Below are positions 1-8,321 of a stretch of 41,129 bases of DNA, one piece after another (position 1 is the stretch's first letter; each line of letters starts with the position of its first letter). The stretch spans positions 1 through 41,129 of the forward strand of contig NZ_JADWDC010000044.1 in assembly GCF_020640915.1 (NCBI RefSeq), written 5' to 3'. Below the pieces are notes generated by a model that searched no databases, had not been told where the DNA came from, and saw nothing but the letters and a program-made list of their open reading frames with translations. A program made the position numbers and the translations under genes. Source of the DNA: Waterburya agarophytonicola KI4 (GTDB taxonomy: Bacteria; Cyanobacteriota; Cyanobacteriia; Cyanobacteriales; Xenococcaceae).

Positions 1-879
1 ATAAAAAAATAAAGGTGATTTAGTTAATGCAATGTAAATACGTCTAAGCTTACCACCAGTACGAATGGCACTATTGGTATTAATTTCAAAGTCTCTGGCA
101 TTAATAGTAACGCCCCCTTCTCCTGGTACATTCAAATTAGAAGTATTCGTTAATAAAACATTGCCTCTCGCTACACTATCAGGAAACCTCAAAGTGTTAT
201 CTTCAGCAATACTTATCTCTCCTGCCTCAGTTAATCCACCTATTTCAACATTTGCACCAGGAGCAAAAATACCACCACCATCAAAAGTAACGTTACCGCC
301 AAGTAAAGCAATGGTTTCCCCTGGAGAAACTTCTAAACTATTACCTGTAGAAGCGCGATTAATAATATCCCCAGGTTCATCTCGAAAACCCAAGCCAATG
401 GGGGCATTAACCGTTAATATAGGTTCTTGTAAATTATCTACCGCGCTAAACTCTCCATCCTCAAACAAAATACTACTAGCAGTCGAACCATAAAACGAAC
501 CACCAATATTTAAACTAGAATTCTCGCCAAAGATAATCCCTGCGGGATTGATTAAAAATAAACTAGCACTGCCATTTGCCCTAATTGCACCATCGATGTT
601 GGATATATTTCCTCCTGTAACGCGAGAAAAAATATTAGAAATACTATCCGCATTATTAAAAAAGGCTTCATTCCCAGTCTGTACTGAAAAATCTTGAAAG
701 CTGTGAAAGAGATTGCTACCTCTGGTTTCTCCTCCCGTAATTTCGGCAATATTGCCATTTTGAGTAACTTGAGTATTAACCGTGCTGTCGGAGGTAACTT
801 GAGCCAAGAGAGGGCTAGCAGACAAACATAGAGCAGTACCTAAGGAAAGCTTTAACGGGATGTATAGAGCTTTAGACAT
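1..879 (-). CDS. Filamentous haemagglutinin family protein, N-terminal part (partial)
   Basis: The frame is open from an ATG at 879 to the window edge, about 293 codons without a stop, so the 3' end lies outside. The first ~26 residues look like a Sec signal peptide (SKALYIPLKLSLGTALCLSA, then SPLLAQ). A haemagglutination-activity / two-partner-secretion domain follows, with the hallmarks SNLFHSFQDFSV, ANGSASLFLINPAGIIFGEN and SLNIGGSFYGSTA, and then beta-helix-like segments rich in G, N and T. Such proteins are secreted through a TpsB/Omp85-type pore and act at the cell surface. No TpsB partner is visible here. The last ~18 codons before the edge (GGKLRRIYIALTKS onward) are basic and less repeat-like than the family's usual glycine-rich helix, so the gene may change character or be damaged just outside. 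Confident on family, not on integrity. Confidence 0.85.
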   Translation of the reverse strand, partial: MSKALYIPLKLSLGTALCLSASPLLAQVTSDSTVNTQVTQNGNIAEITGGETRGSNLFHSFQDFSVQTGNEAFFNNADSISNIFSRVTGGNISNIDGAIRANGSASLFLINPAGIIFGENSSLNIGGSFYGSTASSILFEDGEFSAVDNLQEPILTVNAPIGLGFRDEPGDIINRASTGNSLEVSPGETIALLGGNVTFDGGGIFAPGANVEIGGLTEAGEISIAEDNTLRFPDSVARGNVLLTNTSNLNVPGEGGVTINARDFEINTNSAIRTGGKLRRIYIALTKSPLFFY

Positions 880-1060
880 CGATAGTATTCAAAAGTATTC
901 AAAAAAGATACAAGTAACTTGTTTCAGTAATACTACCATTGTTACTAGTCACACAGATCGCTTTATTTGATGAAAGAGAATCGGTTTTGGAAACGTCAAT
1001 GTCAAATACACCCCATAATAGATAAAGCATAATTACACAGTGAGTCACTAAAAAGCGATC

Positions 1061-2992
1061 GTGAGTATCTTAACCCTACAAAACATTAAAAAAGATTTCG
1101 GCATCAAAGAAATTCTTCACGATGCTAGTTTTAGCGTCGAGCCAAATGAAAAAGTAGGTTTAATTGGCGTCAATGGATCTGGTAAGTCTACTCTACTCAA
1201 GATGATTGCAGGAATCGAACCGACAGATGGGGGACAGCGTTTGGTAAAATCGGGGGCGAGAATTATTTATTTACCTCAACAGCCAGTTATCGACGAAAAC
1301 CTTACTGTAATCGACCAAGTGTTTGCCGATAGTGGCGAACAAATGAACTTAGTTAGGGAGTATGAAGACTTATCTCATAAGATAGCCCACGCGAAGGGAG
1401 ATGATTTAGCTAGTTTGATGTCTCGTTTAGCTGAGGTAACGGAAGAGATGGAGTCTGTTGGTGCGTGGGAATTGGAAACTAAAGCTAAGATTATTTTGAG
1501 TAAATTGGGCATTGAAGATTTAGATGCCAAGGTAGGAGATCTTTCGGGAGGATACCGCAAACGGATCGCCTTAGCGACAGCCTTGCTTAACGAGCCAGAT
1601 TTGCTCCTCATGGACGAGCCGACAAACCATTTGGATGCAGAGTCGGTAGAGTGGTTGCAAGACTATTTAGCTCGTTTTGGTGGTGCGATCTTGTTGATTA
1701 CTCACGATCGCTATTTTCTAGATCGAGTAACCAATCGTATTCTAGAAATAGATCGAGCCGATCTGTTTAATTATGCAGGGAATTATTCTTACTATCTGGA
1801 AAAGAAAGCTCTACAAGAAGAGTCGGTTGCAAGCAGCGAGCGCAAACATCAAGGGGTATTGAGAAAAGAATTAGAATGGCTCAAAAAAGGACCTAAAGCT
1901 CGCAGCACTAAGCAAAAAGCTCGCATCGATCGCATTGGCGAGATGCAGGATAAGGAGTTTAAACAAGCTCAAGAAAAGGTGGAAATCGATACTCCAGGGA
2001 GACGTATTGGGAAGAAAGTAATCGAATTGGAGCATATTTCTAAAGCCTATGATAATCGTACCCTGATTAAAGATTTTACCTACGAATTTACTCCCAGCGA
2101 TCGCATTGGCATTATTGGTGGGAATGGTGCGGGGAAGTCTACTCTGATGAATATTATTACAGGAAAAGTCGAACCCGACGAGGGTACGGTAGAGATTGGT
2201 AAAACGATTCATATTGGTTATTTCGATCAGCATTCCGATAAATTACTCGATGCTCTTAATGAAGAACAAAGAGTGATTGAATATATTAAAGAAGTCGCCG
2301 AAATTGTCACCACTGCTAGCGGCGATAAAATAACAGCATCTCAGATGTTAGAGAAGTTTCTCTTTACTCCCAACCAGCAATATTCGCCAATACACAAGCT
2401 ATCGGGAGGAGAAAAACGTCGTCTGTTTTTGTTACAGGTATTGATGGAAGCACCCAATGTTTTAATTTTGGACGAGCCGACTAACGATCTTGACGTACAG
2501 ACTTTAGCCATCTTAGAAGATTATTTAGAGAATTTTAATGGGTGTGTCATCGTAGTTTCTCACGATCGCTATTTTCTAGATCGCACTGTCGAATTTATTT
2601 TCGCGATCGAGCCTGGAGGTAAGGTGCGAAATTATCCTGGAAACTATTCTGTTTATTTGGAACATAAGAAAAAAGCAGATAAGGAAGCTAAACAAGAGCA
2701 AGTTGCAGCTAAACCCAAACAAAGTAAAGCTAATAATAGCAACAATAATAAATCTGCTTCAGATGATAAGAAAAACAAAGCTCTATCTAATTTTGAAAGA
2801 AGAGAATATAACAAACTAGAAACTACAATTGCTCGATTAGAAGCTGATAAGGAGAAGTTGGAAAACGATCTGGCAATTAATTGTAGTGATTTTAATTTAG
2901 TACAAGAGTTATCTAATAAATTAGCTTCTCTGAATAAAGAAATTGATACTGCTACAGAGCGTTGGATGGAGTTGGCAGAAAGAGAAATGTAA
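1061..2992 (+). CDS. uup: ABC-F family ATPase, Uup-like
   Basis: A 643-residue soluble protein with two ABC ATPase domains and no membrane segments, which defines ABC-F. Domain 1 has Walker A GVNGSGKST (about residue 37), signature LSGGYRKR and Walker B LLLMDEPTNHLD. Domain 2 has Walker A GGNGAGKST, signature LSGGEKRR and VLILDEPTNDLD. The linker between them is charged and helical. The C-terminal ~70 residues, after a low-complexity K/N/S stretch, form a coiled coil (YNKLETTIARLEADKEKLE) as in E. coli Uup, whose length (635) is close. ABC-F proteins act on the ribosome; Uup is also linked to DNA-repeat stability. The start is GTG directly after a GCGATC motif; no in-frame ATG fits better. 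It faces the next gene convergently, with no clear terminator between. Confidence 0.9.
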   Translation: MSILTLQNIKKDFGIKEILHDASFSVEPNEKVGLIGVNGSGKSTLLKMIAGIEPTDGGQRLVKSGARIIYLPQQPVIDENLTVIDQVFADSGEQMNLVREYEDLSHKIAHAKGDDLASLMSRLAEVTEEMESVGAWELETKAKIILSKLGIEDLDAKVGDLSGGYRKRIALATALLNEPDLLLMDEPTNHLDAESVEWLQDYLARFGGAILLITHDRYFLDRVTNRILEIDRADLFNYAGNYSYYLEKKALQEESVASSERKHQGVLRKELEWLKKGPKARSTKQKARIDRIGEMQDKEFKQAQEKVEIDTPGRRIGKKVIELEHISKAYDNRTLIKDFTYEFTPSDRIGIIGGNGAGKSTLMNIITGKVEPDEGTVEIGKTIHIGYFDQHSDKLLDALNEEQRVIEYIKEVAEIVTTASGDKITASQMLEKFLFTPNQQYSPIHKLSGGEKRRLFLLQVLMEAPNVLILDEPTNDLDVQTLAILEDYLENFNGCVIVVSHDRYFLDRTVEFIFAIEPGGKVRNYPGNYSVYLEHKKKADKEAKQEQVAAKPKQSKANNSNNNKSASDDKKNKALSNFERREYNKLETTIARLEADKEKLENDLAINCSDFNLVQELSNKLASLNKEIDTATERWMELAEREM

Positions 2993-3034
2993 TATACACC
3001 TGATGTGAATTAGAACGAATTTAATTTACTAGCA

Positions 3035-3919
3035 CTATTTATTACTATCTGCGGTTAACTTCACATTAATAATAGACAACCCTAAAATACCCAAAAATAA
3101 CACTAATCCAATAGTACAGGCATAACTAATATCCAAATCTTGAAAAGCTTTTTCATAGAGATAATAAACTACGGTTTTAGAACTATTTCTTGGGCCTCCT
3201 TGAGTCATAATATAAATCTCTTCAAAAACTTTTGTAGCCGAAATTGCCGAGATTATTCCTACTAAAAATAAATAAGGACGCATTAACGGAAGAGTAATAT
3301 CTAGATGCTTTTGCCAACTATCTGAACCATCGATCGCTGCTGCTTCATATAATTCGGGAGATATTGATTGCAATCCCGCCAAATAAATCACCATATAATA
3401 ACCCAAACCTTTCCAGATAGTTACCAACATCACACTCCAAAGAGCTAACTTAGGATCGGTTAGCCATCTAATTCCTTCAGTGAAGCCTATTTGTTTCAAG
3501 AATTGATTTAATAAACCATTTTGAGTATAAAGAGCTTTCCAAGCAATTCCCGCTACTACCATTGAAATTACTACGGGAGTATAAAAAGCTGTCCGAAACC
3601 AATTGATACCCCGTAGTTTTTGATTGACCATAATTGCTAAACCTAAAGGTGCAATTATTAATACTGGTACTACTCCAAGCAAATATAGCAGGGTATTTTC
3701 GATTGTTTGCCAGAATAACTCATCTTGCCACAATCTTTGAAAGTTATTCCACCCGATCCACTGGGGAAGCTCGGTAATATCGTATTCATAGCTAGTAAAA
3801 CTAAGAGCAAAAGCTTGTATTGCTGGAAAAAACACAGTAAAACCGAGCAATATGAGCGCAGGAAGCAAAAAAGCATAAGGGACGTATTTATTTTGCTCAA
3901 TCTTTATATTTTTCAACAT
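3035..3919 (-). CDS. Sugar ABC transporter permease, MalF/UgpA type
   Basis: A 294-residue inner-membrane protein with about six transmembrane helices; the first is YAFLLPALILLGFTVFFPAI. The EAA loop that docks the ATPase is clear: EAAAIDGSDSWQKHLDITLP, followed by LMRP. This is the signature of binding-protein-dependent carbohydrate permeases (MalF, UgpA, ThuF). These normally work with a second permease, a periplasmic binding protein and an MsmX/MalK-like ATPase. None of these partners is in the flanking DNA: the neighbours are an ABC-F protein and a glycosyltransferase. It is therefore either an isolated subunit that shares partners encoded elsewhere or the end of a set broken up by rearrangement. 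The substrate cannot be told from sequence. The start is the ATG ahead of a basic N-terminus (LKNIKIEQNK). Confidence 0.85.
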   Translation of the reverse strand: MLKNIKIEQNKYVPYAFLLPALILLGFTVFFPAIQAFALSFTSYEYDITELPQWIGWNNFQRLWQDELFWQTIENTLLYLLGVVPVLIIAPLGLAIMVNQKLRGINWFRTAFYTPVVISMVVAGIAWKALYTQNGLLNQFLKQIGFTEGIRWLTDPKLALWSVMLVTIWKGLGYYMVIYLAGLQSISPELYEAAAIDGSDSWQKHLDITLPLMRPYLFLVGIISAISATKVFEEIYIMTQGGPRNSSKTVVYYLYEKAFQDLDISYACTIGLVLFLGILGLSIINVKLTADSNK

Positions 3920-4005
3920 CTAATTATTTTATAATCTTGATTAAGAAAGTATCTCAATAGCTATATTCAATTCTATTTAACCTATATTTAACAGATACGT
4001 TATTT

Positions 4006-5151
4006 ATGTCAATAAATTTCCCAGGCTACTGTAATAAAGAGTCTCGAACTTTAGTATGGTCGCTGCGTAATATTCAAAATTTTATTTATAATTCTTCTTT
4101 ATTTGAATTTGAAGACATCATTAATTTGGTGGATGCTGTCGATCTAATTGCGCCTCCTCAGTACGATTTTGCAGGTAGTGCTGTCAAACGTCTTGTCAAA
4201 ACTCAAACTCATAACTTCAAGCCTTTAATTAATCTCAATCCTTATTTTAAATCTATCGATCTCGAACAAGAATATGATATTTTCATGGCTATTTTAGATT
4301 TCCCTTGGAATATATCTTCAATCAATTTATTAAAAAATTTACGCCAGAAATGCAAATTTGCTGTATGTTATCTTGACGAACTTTGGAGTAGCGATCTGCC
4401 AAAATTCAACAATTGTTTAAAATTTTTCCAAGATTTCGATTTAATTTGTGTGGGATTTTCTGATGTTGTGGAAAATGTCCGCCAAGTGACTAATGTTCCT
4501 TGTATTTATCTTCCGTCTGGCATAGATACAATCAAGTTTTATCCTGATTTTGAAAAAGATCTTCGTTGTGTTGATATTTGTAGTTTGGGCAGAAGATCCT
4601 CAGTCACCCATGAAACTTTATTAAGGCTAGCCGAAGAAAAGCAATACTATTATTCTTATGACTACATTAGCGGTGCGGGAATGCGTAATAATCGGCATCA
4701 AGAACATCGTACTTTAACTGCGAACCTATTAAAAAATAGTCGCTATTATATTACCAATTATGCCAAGGTAAATGAACCAGAGCGGACTCAAGGGCAAATG
4801 GAAATGGGGTGTCGTTTTTTTGAGGGTGCTGCTGCGGGAAATATTTGTATTGGTAAACCTCCCGATACCGATACCTTTCGGAGGTATTTTGATTGGGAAG
4901 ACGCCGTAATTCCCATCGCTTTTGACGAACCACACATCGATCGCATAATCCTCGAACTCGACTCCCAGCCAGAGTATTTAAGAAAGATTCAAATTAATAA
5001 TGTTGCTAATTCTCTCCGCAAGCATGATTGGGTATATCGTTGGTCACAAATATTAACCAAATTGGGTTTACCATCAACCAAGGCTATGGAAGAGAGGAAA
5101 ACCACTTTAGAGCAAATGGCACAATCTTGTGAAAAATTATTATTAAATTAA
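4006..5151 (+). CDS. Glycosyltransferase, CgeB-like / GT group 1
   Basis: A 381-residue soluble protein. The C-terminal half carries a sugar-nucleotide region typical of CgeB-like glycosyltransferases: RFFEGAAAGNICIGKPPDTD, in the position of the usual E-x7-E of GT-B enzymes, followed by a helix with FDEPHIDRIILELDSQPEYL. The mid-protein segment VCIYLPSGIDTIKFYP (residues about 163-178, first residue V of NVPCIYL) resembles the linker of GT-B folds with a bound-sugar loop. It probably transfers a sugar to a surface polysaccharide or small acceptor; substrate unknown. It is divergent from the sugar permease, and its last 9 bp overlap the end of the convergent nadE. No Shine-Dalgarno is evident; the ATG is the first in frame. 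Family assignment is from motif memory, moderately sure. Confidence 0.7.
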   Translation: MSINFPGYCNKESRTLVWSLRNIQNFIYNSSLFEFEDIINLVDAVDLIAPPQYDFAGSAVKRLVKTQTHNFKPLINLNPYFKSIDLEQEYDIFMAILDFPWNISSINLLKNLRQKCKFAVCYLDELWSSDLPKFNNCLKFFQDFDLICVGFSDVVENVRQVTNVPCIYLPSGIDTIKFYPDFEKDLRCVDICSLGRRSSVTHETLLRLAEEKQYYYSYDYISGAGMRNNRHQEHRTLTANLLKNSRYYITNYAKVNEPERTQGQMEMGCRFFEGAAAGNICIGKPPDTDTFRRYFDWEDAVIPIAFDEPHIDRIILELDSQPEYLRKIQINNVANSLRKHDWVYRWSQILTKLGLPSTKAMEERKTTLEQMAQSCEKLLLN

Positions 5152-6801
5152 CCACTTGCTAGCAATAGGCATCCGCCAACCAGTACCAAAAGCGCGATCG
5201 GTTATTTTTATGCCTGGGGGTGCTTGACGACGTTTAAATTCGGCGCGAGTGAGTAGTTTCATTACTCTAGCAACTGTTGTTGCATCGTGTCCGCTTTTAA
5301 TTATTTCCCCTTGAGATTGATGTTGACAGACAATGCGCTCCAGTATATCGTCCAGTATCTCATAAGGTGGCAAAGAATCGGAATCTTTTTGATCTGGTTT
5401 TAATTCCGCGCTAGGAGGTTTGGTAATAATATTAATGGGGATAACTTTATGCTCTCGATTCAGCCAGCGACAGATTTCAAACACCCTCGTCTTGGGTACG
5501 TCGGCAATTACTGCCAAACCCCCATTCATATCGCCATAAAGAGTACAGTAACCTACCGCCATTTCCGATTTATTACCCGTAGAAAGCAATAAATAACCAA
5601 ACTTATTGGCGATCGCCATTAATAAATTACCCCGTATCCGCGACTGGATATTCTCTTCAGCGATGCCAAATTCTGTCTCTGCAAACATCGGATCGAGAAT
5701 AGTGTCGTAAGCATCCATTGCACCTTTAATCGCTAACTGCTGGCTTTTCATCCCTAGATTATTAACCAAATCCACTGCATCGCTAATAGAATGATCCGAA
5801 CTATAGGGAGATGGCATCAACACTCCTAATACGTTATCTGCGCCTAAAGCATCCGATGCGATCGCAGCTACCAAAGCCGAGTCTATCCCACCGCTTAATC
5901 CTAAAATAGCTTTACTAAAGCCGCATTTACGGGCATAGTCTTTTACTCCCAAAACCAAGGCGTTGTAAATTTCTTCATTGCGATCGCTATCTTTCCGTTT
6001 CCTTGTTTCTCCATCTCCCTTTAGTTCATTCCAACCAACCAAAACTAAATCTGTATCAAAACTCTTGGCATGACTAACTAATTTCCCCGCACTATTAAAC
6101 GCGACACTGTTACCATCGAAAACCAAGTCATCATTTCCCCCAACCTGATTAACATAGATAATTGGCTTGTGATAAGAAGTCGCAGCATGGTTTAACATCT
6201 CCTCTCTTAGTTTTTGCTTTCCTACTGAATAGGGAGAAGCGGAAAGATTGACAATGACATCCACCCCTAACTGCGCTAATTCTTCAATGGGATTAACTTC
6301 ATAGCTGCGTTTTCCCCAAAACTGTTCGTCATTCCACAAGTCTTCACAAATACTTACCCCAACTTTGATGTTATCCAGAGTAAAGTGATTGGCTTCGTAT
6401 CCTGGTTCAAAATAGCGATCTTCATCAAAGACATCATAGGTAGGTAATAGACGTTTGTGAAAGATTTGTTTTATTTTTCCTCCATCTAATAGTGCCATGC
6501 TGTTGTATAAAGGTTTTTGCCCTTTGGAATGGGCTTGGGGGTTTATTTCTACCGTACCGATTAAGACTGCAATATTATTGGGTATTTTAGTTGCGATTGT
6601 TTTTAATTCATTACTCATTAATTCTATAAAGCCTGGATAGAGTAATAAGTCTCTAGGAGGATAGCCGCAGAGGGATAATTCTGGGGTTAATAGTAATCTG
6701 GCGTTTTGTTCGGCTGCTTTTTGGGCTGCAATTATTATTTGTTGGGCGTTATTGGTAATGTCACCGATGGTTGGGTTTAGTTGTGCTAGTGCTATTTTCA
6801 T
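5143..6801 (-). CDS. nadE: Glutamine-dependent NAD+ synthetase
   Basis: A 552-residue two-domain enzyme that amidates nicotinate adenine dinucleotide to NAD using glutamine-derived ammonia. The N-terminal nitrilase (glutaminase) domain has the Glu in LTPELSLCGYPPRDLL, the Lys in FHKRLLPTYDVFDEDRYFEPG-like context, and the catalytic Cys in SICEDLW. The C-terminal synthetase has the PP-loop LGLSGGIDSALVAAI and the STGNKSEMAVGYCTLYGDM segment. The frame could extend nine codons upstream, but the ATG leading MKIALAQLNPTIGD is the conserved family start, so I use it. It is the last gene of the NAD cluster, 111 bp after nrtR, with a short octamer repeat in between. The cyanobacterial pairing of nadE with an NrtR regulator supports shared control. 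Confidence 0.95.
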   Translation of the reverse strand: MKIALAQLNPTIGDITNNAQQIIIAAQKAAEQNARLLLTPELSLCGYPPRDLLLYPGFIELMSNELKTIATKIPNNIAVLIGTVEINPQAHSKGQKPLYNSMALLDGGKIKQIFHKRLLPTYDVFDEDRYFEPGYEANHFTLDNIKVGVSICEDLWNDEQFWGKRSYEVNPIEELAQLGVDVIVNLSASPYSVGKQKLREEMLNHAATSYHKPIIYVNQVGGNDDLVFDGNSVAFNSAGKLVSHAKSFDTDLVLVGWNELKGDGETRKRKDSDRNEEIYNALVLGVKDYARKCGFSKAILGLSGGIDSALVAAIASDALGADNVLGVLMPSPYSSDHSISDAVDLVNNLGMKSQQLAIKGAMDAYDTILDPMFAETEFGIAEENIQSRIRGNLLMAIANKFGYLLLSTGNKSEMAVGYCTLYGDMNGGLAVIADVPKTRVFEICRWLNREHKVIPINIITKPPSAELKPDQKDSDSLPPYEILDDILERIVCQHQSQGEIIKSGHDATTVARVMKLLTRAEFKRRQAPPGIKITDRAFGTGWRMPIASKWLI

Positions 6802-6814
6802 GGTTTTTTTTCTC

Positions 6815-6838
6815 GCGCAAAGGCGCAAAGACGCTAAG
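6815..6838. repeat. Short octamer tandem repeat (GCGCAAAG)
   Basis: Three adjacent 8-bp units: GCGCAAAG, GCGCAAAG, ACGCTAAG. The core (CGCAAAGGCGCAAAGACGC) resembles a dispersed short repeat common between genes in many cyanobacteria; that link is from memory. It lies just upstream of the nadE start, between nrtR and nadE. Confidence 0.6.
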
Positions 6839-6912
6839 GATTTATTTGTTTGATTTGGATGTTTTATTATGAGGAGAAAAGATTTACGTTTAGAGAAGAA
6901 TGTATTGTTGTG

Positions 6913-7659
6913 TTAAATAAACAACAAAGGTTTATCTTTCAATGGCGCAAAAGCTTCTGAATCAAACTTATATAAACTTGCAGGACGACCAGCACCGCGA
7001 GATACTTTTACTTTAGTATCTAATAAAAATCCTAGCTTTAATAAGCGAGAACGAAAGTTAGAATAGTCTGAAAAATGTTCGCCCAAAATTGTACAGTAGA
7101 GTTGATAAACTTCATTTAAAGTGAATTCTGTTGGCAAGACATCAAAAGCAATTGGGCTATATTGCAGTTTATTCTTGAGCCGATTCCATCCGTAGTTCAA
7201 TATCTCATCGTGATCGAAAGCTAGATTGGGAATTTCATCTACTTTATACCAAGATGTACTTTTATCTGATTTAGCAATTATCTTAGCCTCTTCATATCTA
7301 ACCAAAGCAAAATAACTTACAGATAAATATCTTATGCCAAAGCTATCGGGATTTTCTCTAGGATCTCTACCAGGCTCGCCAAAAGAATATAGCTGTTCTA
7401 AATATAGATTGTCTACCTGTATTTTTTCTGCCAAAGTACGATAGGCTGCATCGGTTAAAGATTCTCCTTGACGTACTAGTGTTCCTGGTAAACTCCAATA
7501 GTTATTAAAGGGTTCTTCTGCTCTTTTTCGCAATAATACTAATACCCGATTATATGTCGTATCGACAGAAAAAATAACGTTGTCTACTCCTACTTTAAAA
7601 TCAGCTAATTCCTCTGTTTCATGAGAATATTTTTGTTTGATGCTAGAGTCTACTTTCAT
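6913..7659 (-). CDS. nrtR: NrtR-type Nudix-related transcriptional regulator
   Basis: A 248-residue protein with an N-terminal Nudix fold (about residues 20-150) and a C-terminal winged helix ending in VSRGAGRPASLYKFD, the layout of NrtR, the regulator of NAD metabolism that senses ADP-ribose. The Nudix box is degenerate: the first glycine and the REUxEExGU core are replaced (E-x7-R is kept, but the core reads RTLAEKIQV, losing two of three acidic metal ligands and the glycine). The protein is therefore probably not a hydrolase but a ligand-sensing repressor. Its position inside a pncB-nadD-nadE cluster strongly supports this. It starts at an ATG 65 bp after nadD, the gap being filled by a heptamer repeat. 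Known family members repress NAD genes; the targets here are inferred. Confidence 0.85.
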   Translation of the reverse strand: MKVDSSIKQKYSHETEELADFKVGVDNVIFSVDTTYNRVLVLLRKRAEEPFNNYWSLPGTLVRQGESLTDAAYRTLAEKIQVDNLYLEQLYSFGEPGRDPRENPDSFGIRYLSVSYFALVRYEEAKIIAKSDKSTSWYKVDEIPNLAFDHDEILNYGWNRLKNKLQYSPIAFDVLPTEFTLNEVYQLYCTILGEHFSDYSNFRSRLLKLGFLLDTKVKVSRGAGRPASLYKFDSEAFAPLKDKPLLFI

Positions 7660-7677
7660 TTTCTAACTCAATTAAAT

Positions 7678-7740
7678 ACTTATTACTTATTACTTATTAC
7701 TTATTACTTATTACTTATTACTTATTACTTATTACTTATT
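7678..7740. repeat. Heptanucleotide tandem repeat (ACTTATT)9
   Basis: Nine perfect ACTTATT units head to tail, with a partial tenth after 7740. This is a cyanobacterial STRR (short tandemly repeated repetitive sequence). It fills the gap between nadD and nrtR and runs into the 3' end of nadD. Read on the coding strand, the units give AATAAGT and supply the nadD stop codon. Confidence 0.95.
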
Positions 7741-8318
7741 ACTTGATTTTCTACGTTATACAAATTCTTCTGCCAAATATAATTATTAACCGCAGGGGTA
7801 ATTAAACTATTATCTTTCTCTAAACGATAGGTACTGGAAGAAACTTTGGGTGCGTTTAAAGTTGCGATCGCAACTTTTCCCCCCACTTTATTTAAGGCGC
7901 ACAGATCTGCTTCTTTGATGCCATATCCTAAACGAGGTACGACTAATACTTTTACCTGTGCGAGTAATTCCCCAATACGATACCAGCTAGTGATTTGTCC
8001 TAAAATATCCGAACCTATTACCAAGCTGAATTCTACTTTATCTCCCCATTTCTCCCTGGCTTTATTTGCCGTTACTAAAGTGTAGCGATCGCTTAATTCT
8101 GGATGGAGGTTAATATTATTACGGGGTAAATTTAGATCTGCGATCGCCAAACCCAACATTTCAGTACGATAAATTAAAGGGGTTTGATGTTTTTTAAAAG
8201 GGTTGTCTGATGCCCAGACTACCACGCGATCGTAATGCTGAGATAACCAATGTAAAATAGTTTGATGTCCTACGGTTGGGGGATCGGCACTTGTGCCAAA
8301 AAGAGCAATTTTTTCCAT
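7725..8318 (-). CDS. nadD: Nicotinate-nucleotide adenylyltransferase
   Basis: A 197-residue nucleotidyltransferase that joins nicotinate mononucleotide and ATP to form nicotinate adenine dinucleotide. The N-terminal phosphate-binding motif is ALFGTSADPPTVGHQ, the family GxFxPxHxGH region with FDP changed to ADP and the first His changed to Thr (the second, GH, is kept). The C-terminal motif VSSTYR matches the ISSTxIR signature. VVVWASDNPFKK matches the substrate-binding loop. The last five residues (VISNK) and the stop are written by the adjacent heptamer repeat, so the natural C-terminus has been rewritten. The gene starts 3 bp after the pncB stop, indicating translational coupling. Fits between pncB and nadE in the salvage path. 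Confidence 0.9.
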   Translation of the reverse strand: MEKIALFGTSADPPTVGHQTILHWLSQHYDRVVVWASDNPFKKHQTPLIYRTEMLGLAIADLNLPRNNINLHPELSDRYTLVTANKAREKWGDKVEFSLVIGSDILGQITSWYRIGELLAQVKVLVVPRLGYGIKEADLCALNKVGGKVAIATLNAPKVSSSTYRLEKDNSLITPAVNNYIWQKNLYNVENQVISNK

Positions 8319-8321
8319 GAA

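Noticed and set aside
65-493. 142-codon plus-strand open frame
   Set aside because: It lies opposite the haemagglutinin gene, which has signal peptide and family motifs; the plus frame is proline/serine-rich shadow sequence.
7678-7740. CRISPR-like array
   Set aside because: Repeat unit is 7 bp with no spacers; it is a simple tandem repeat.
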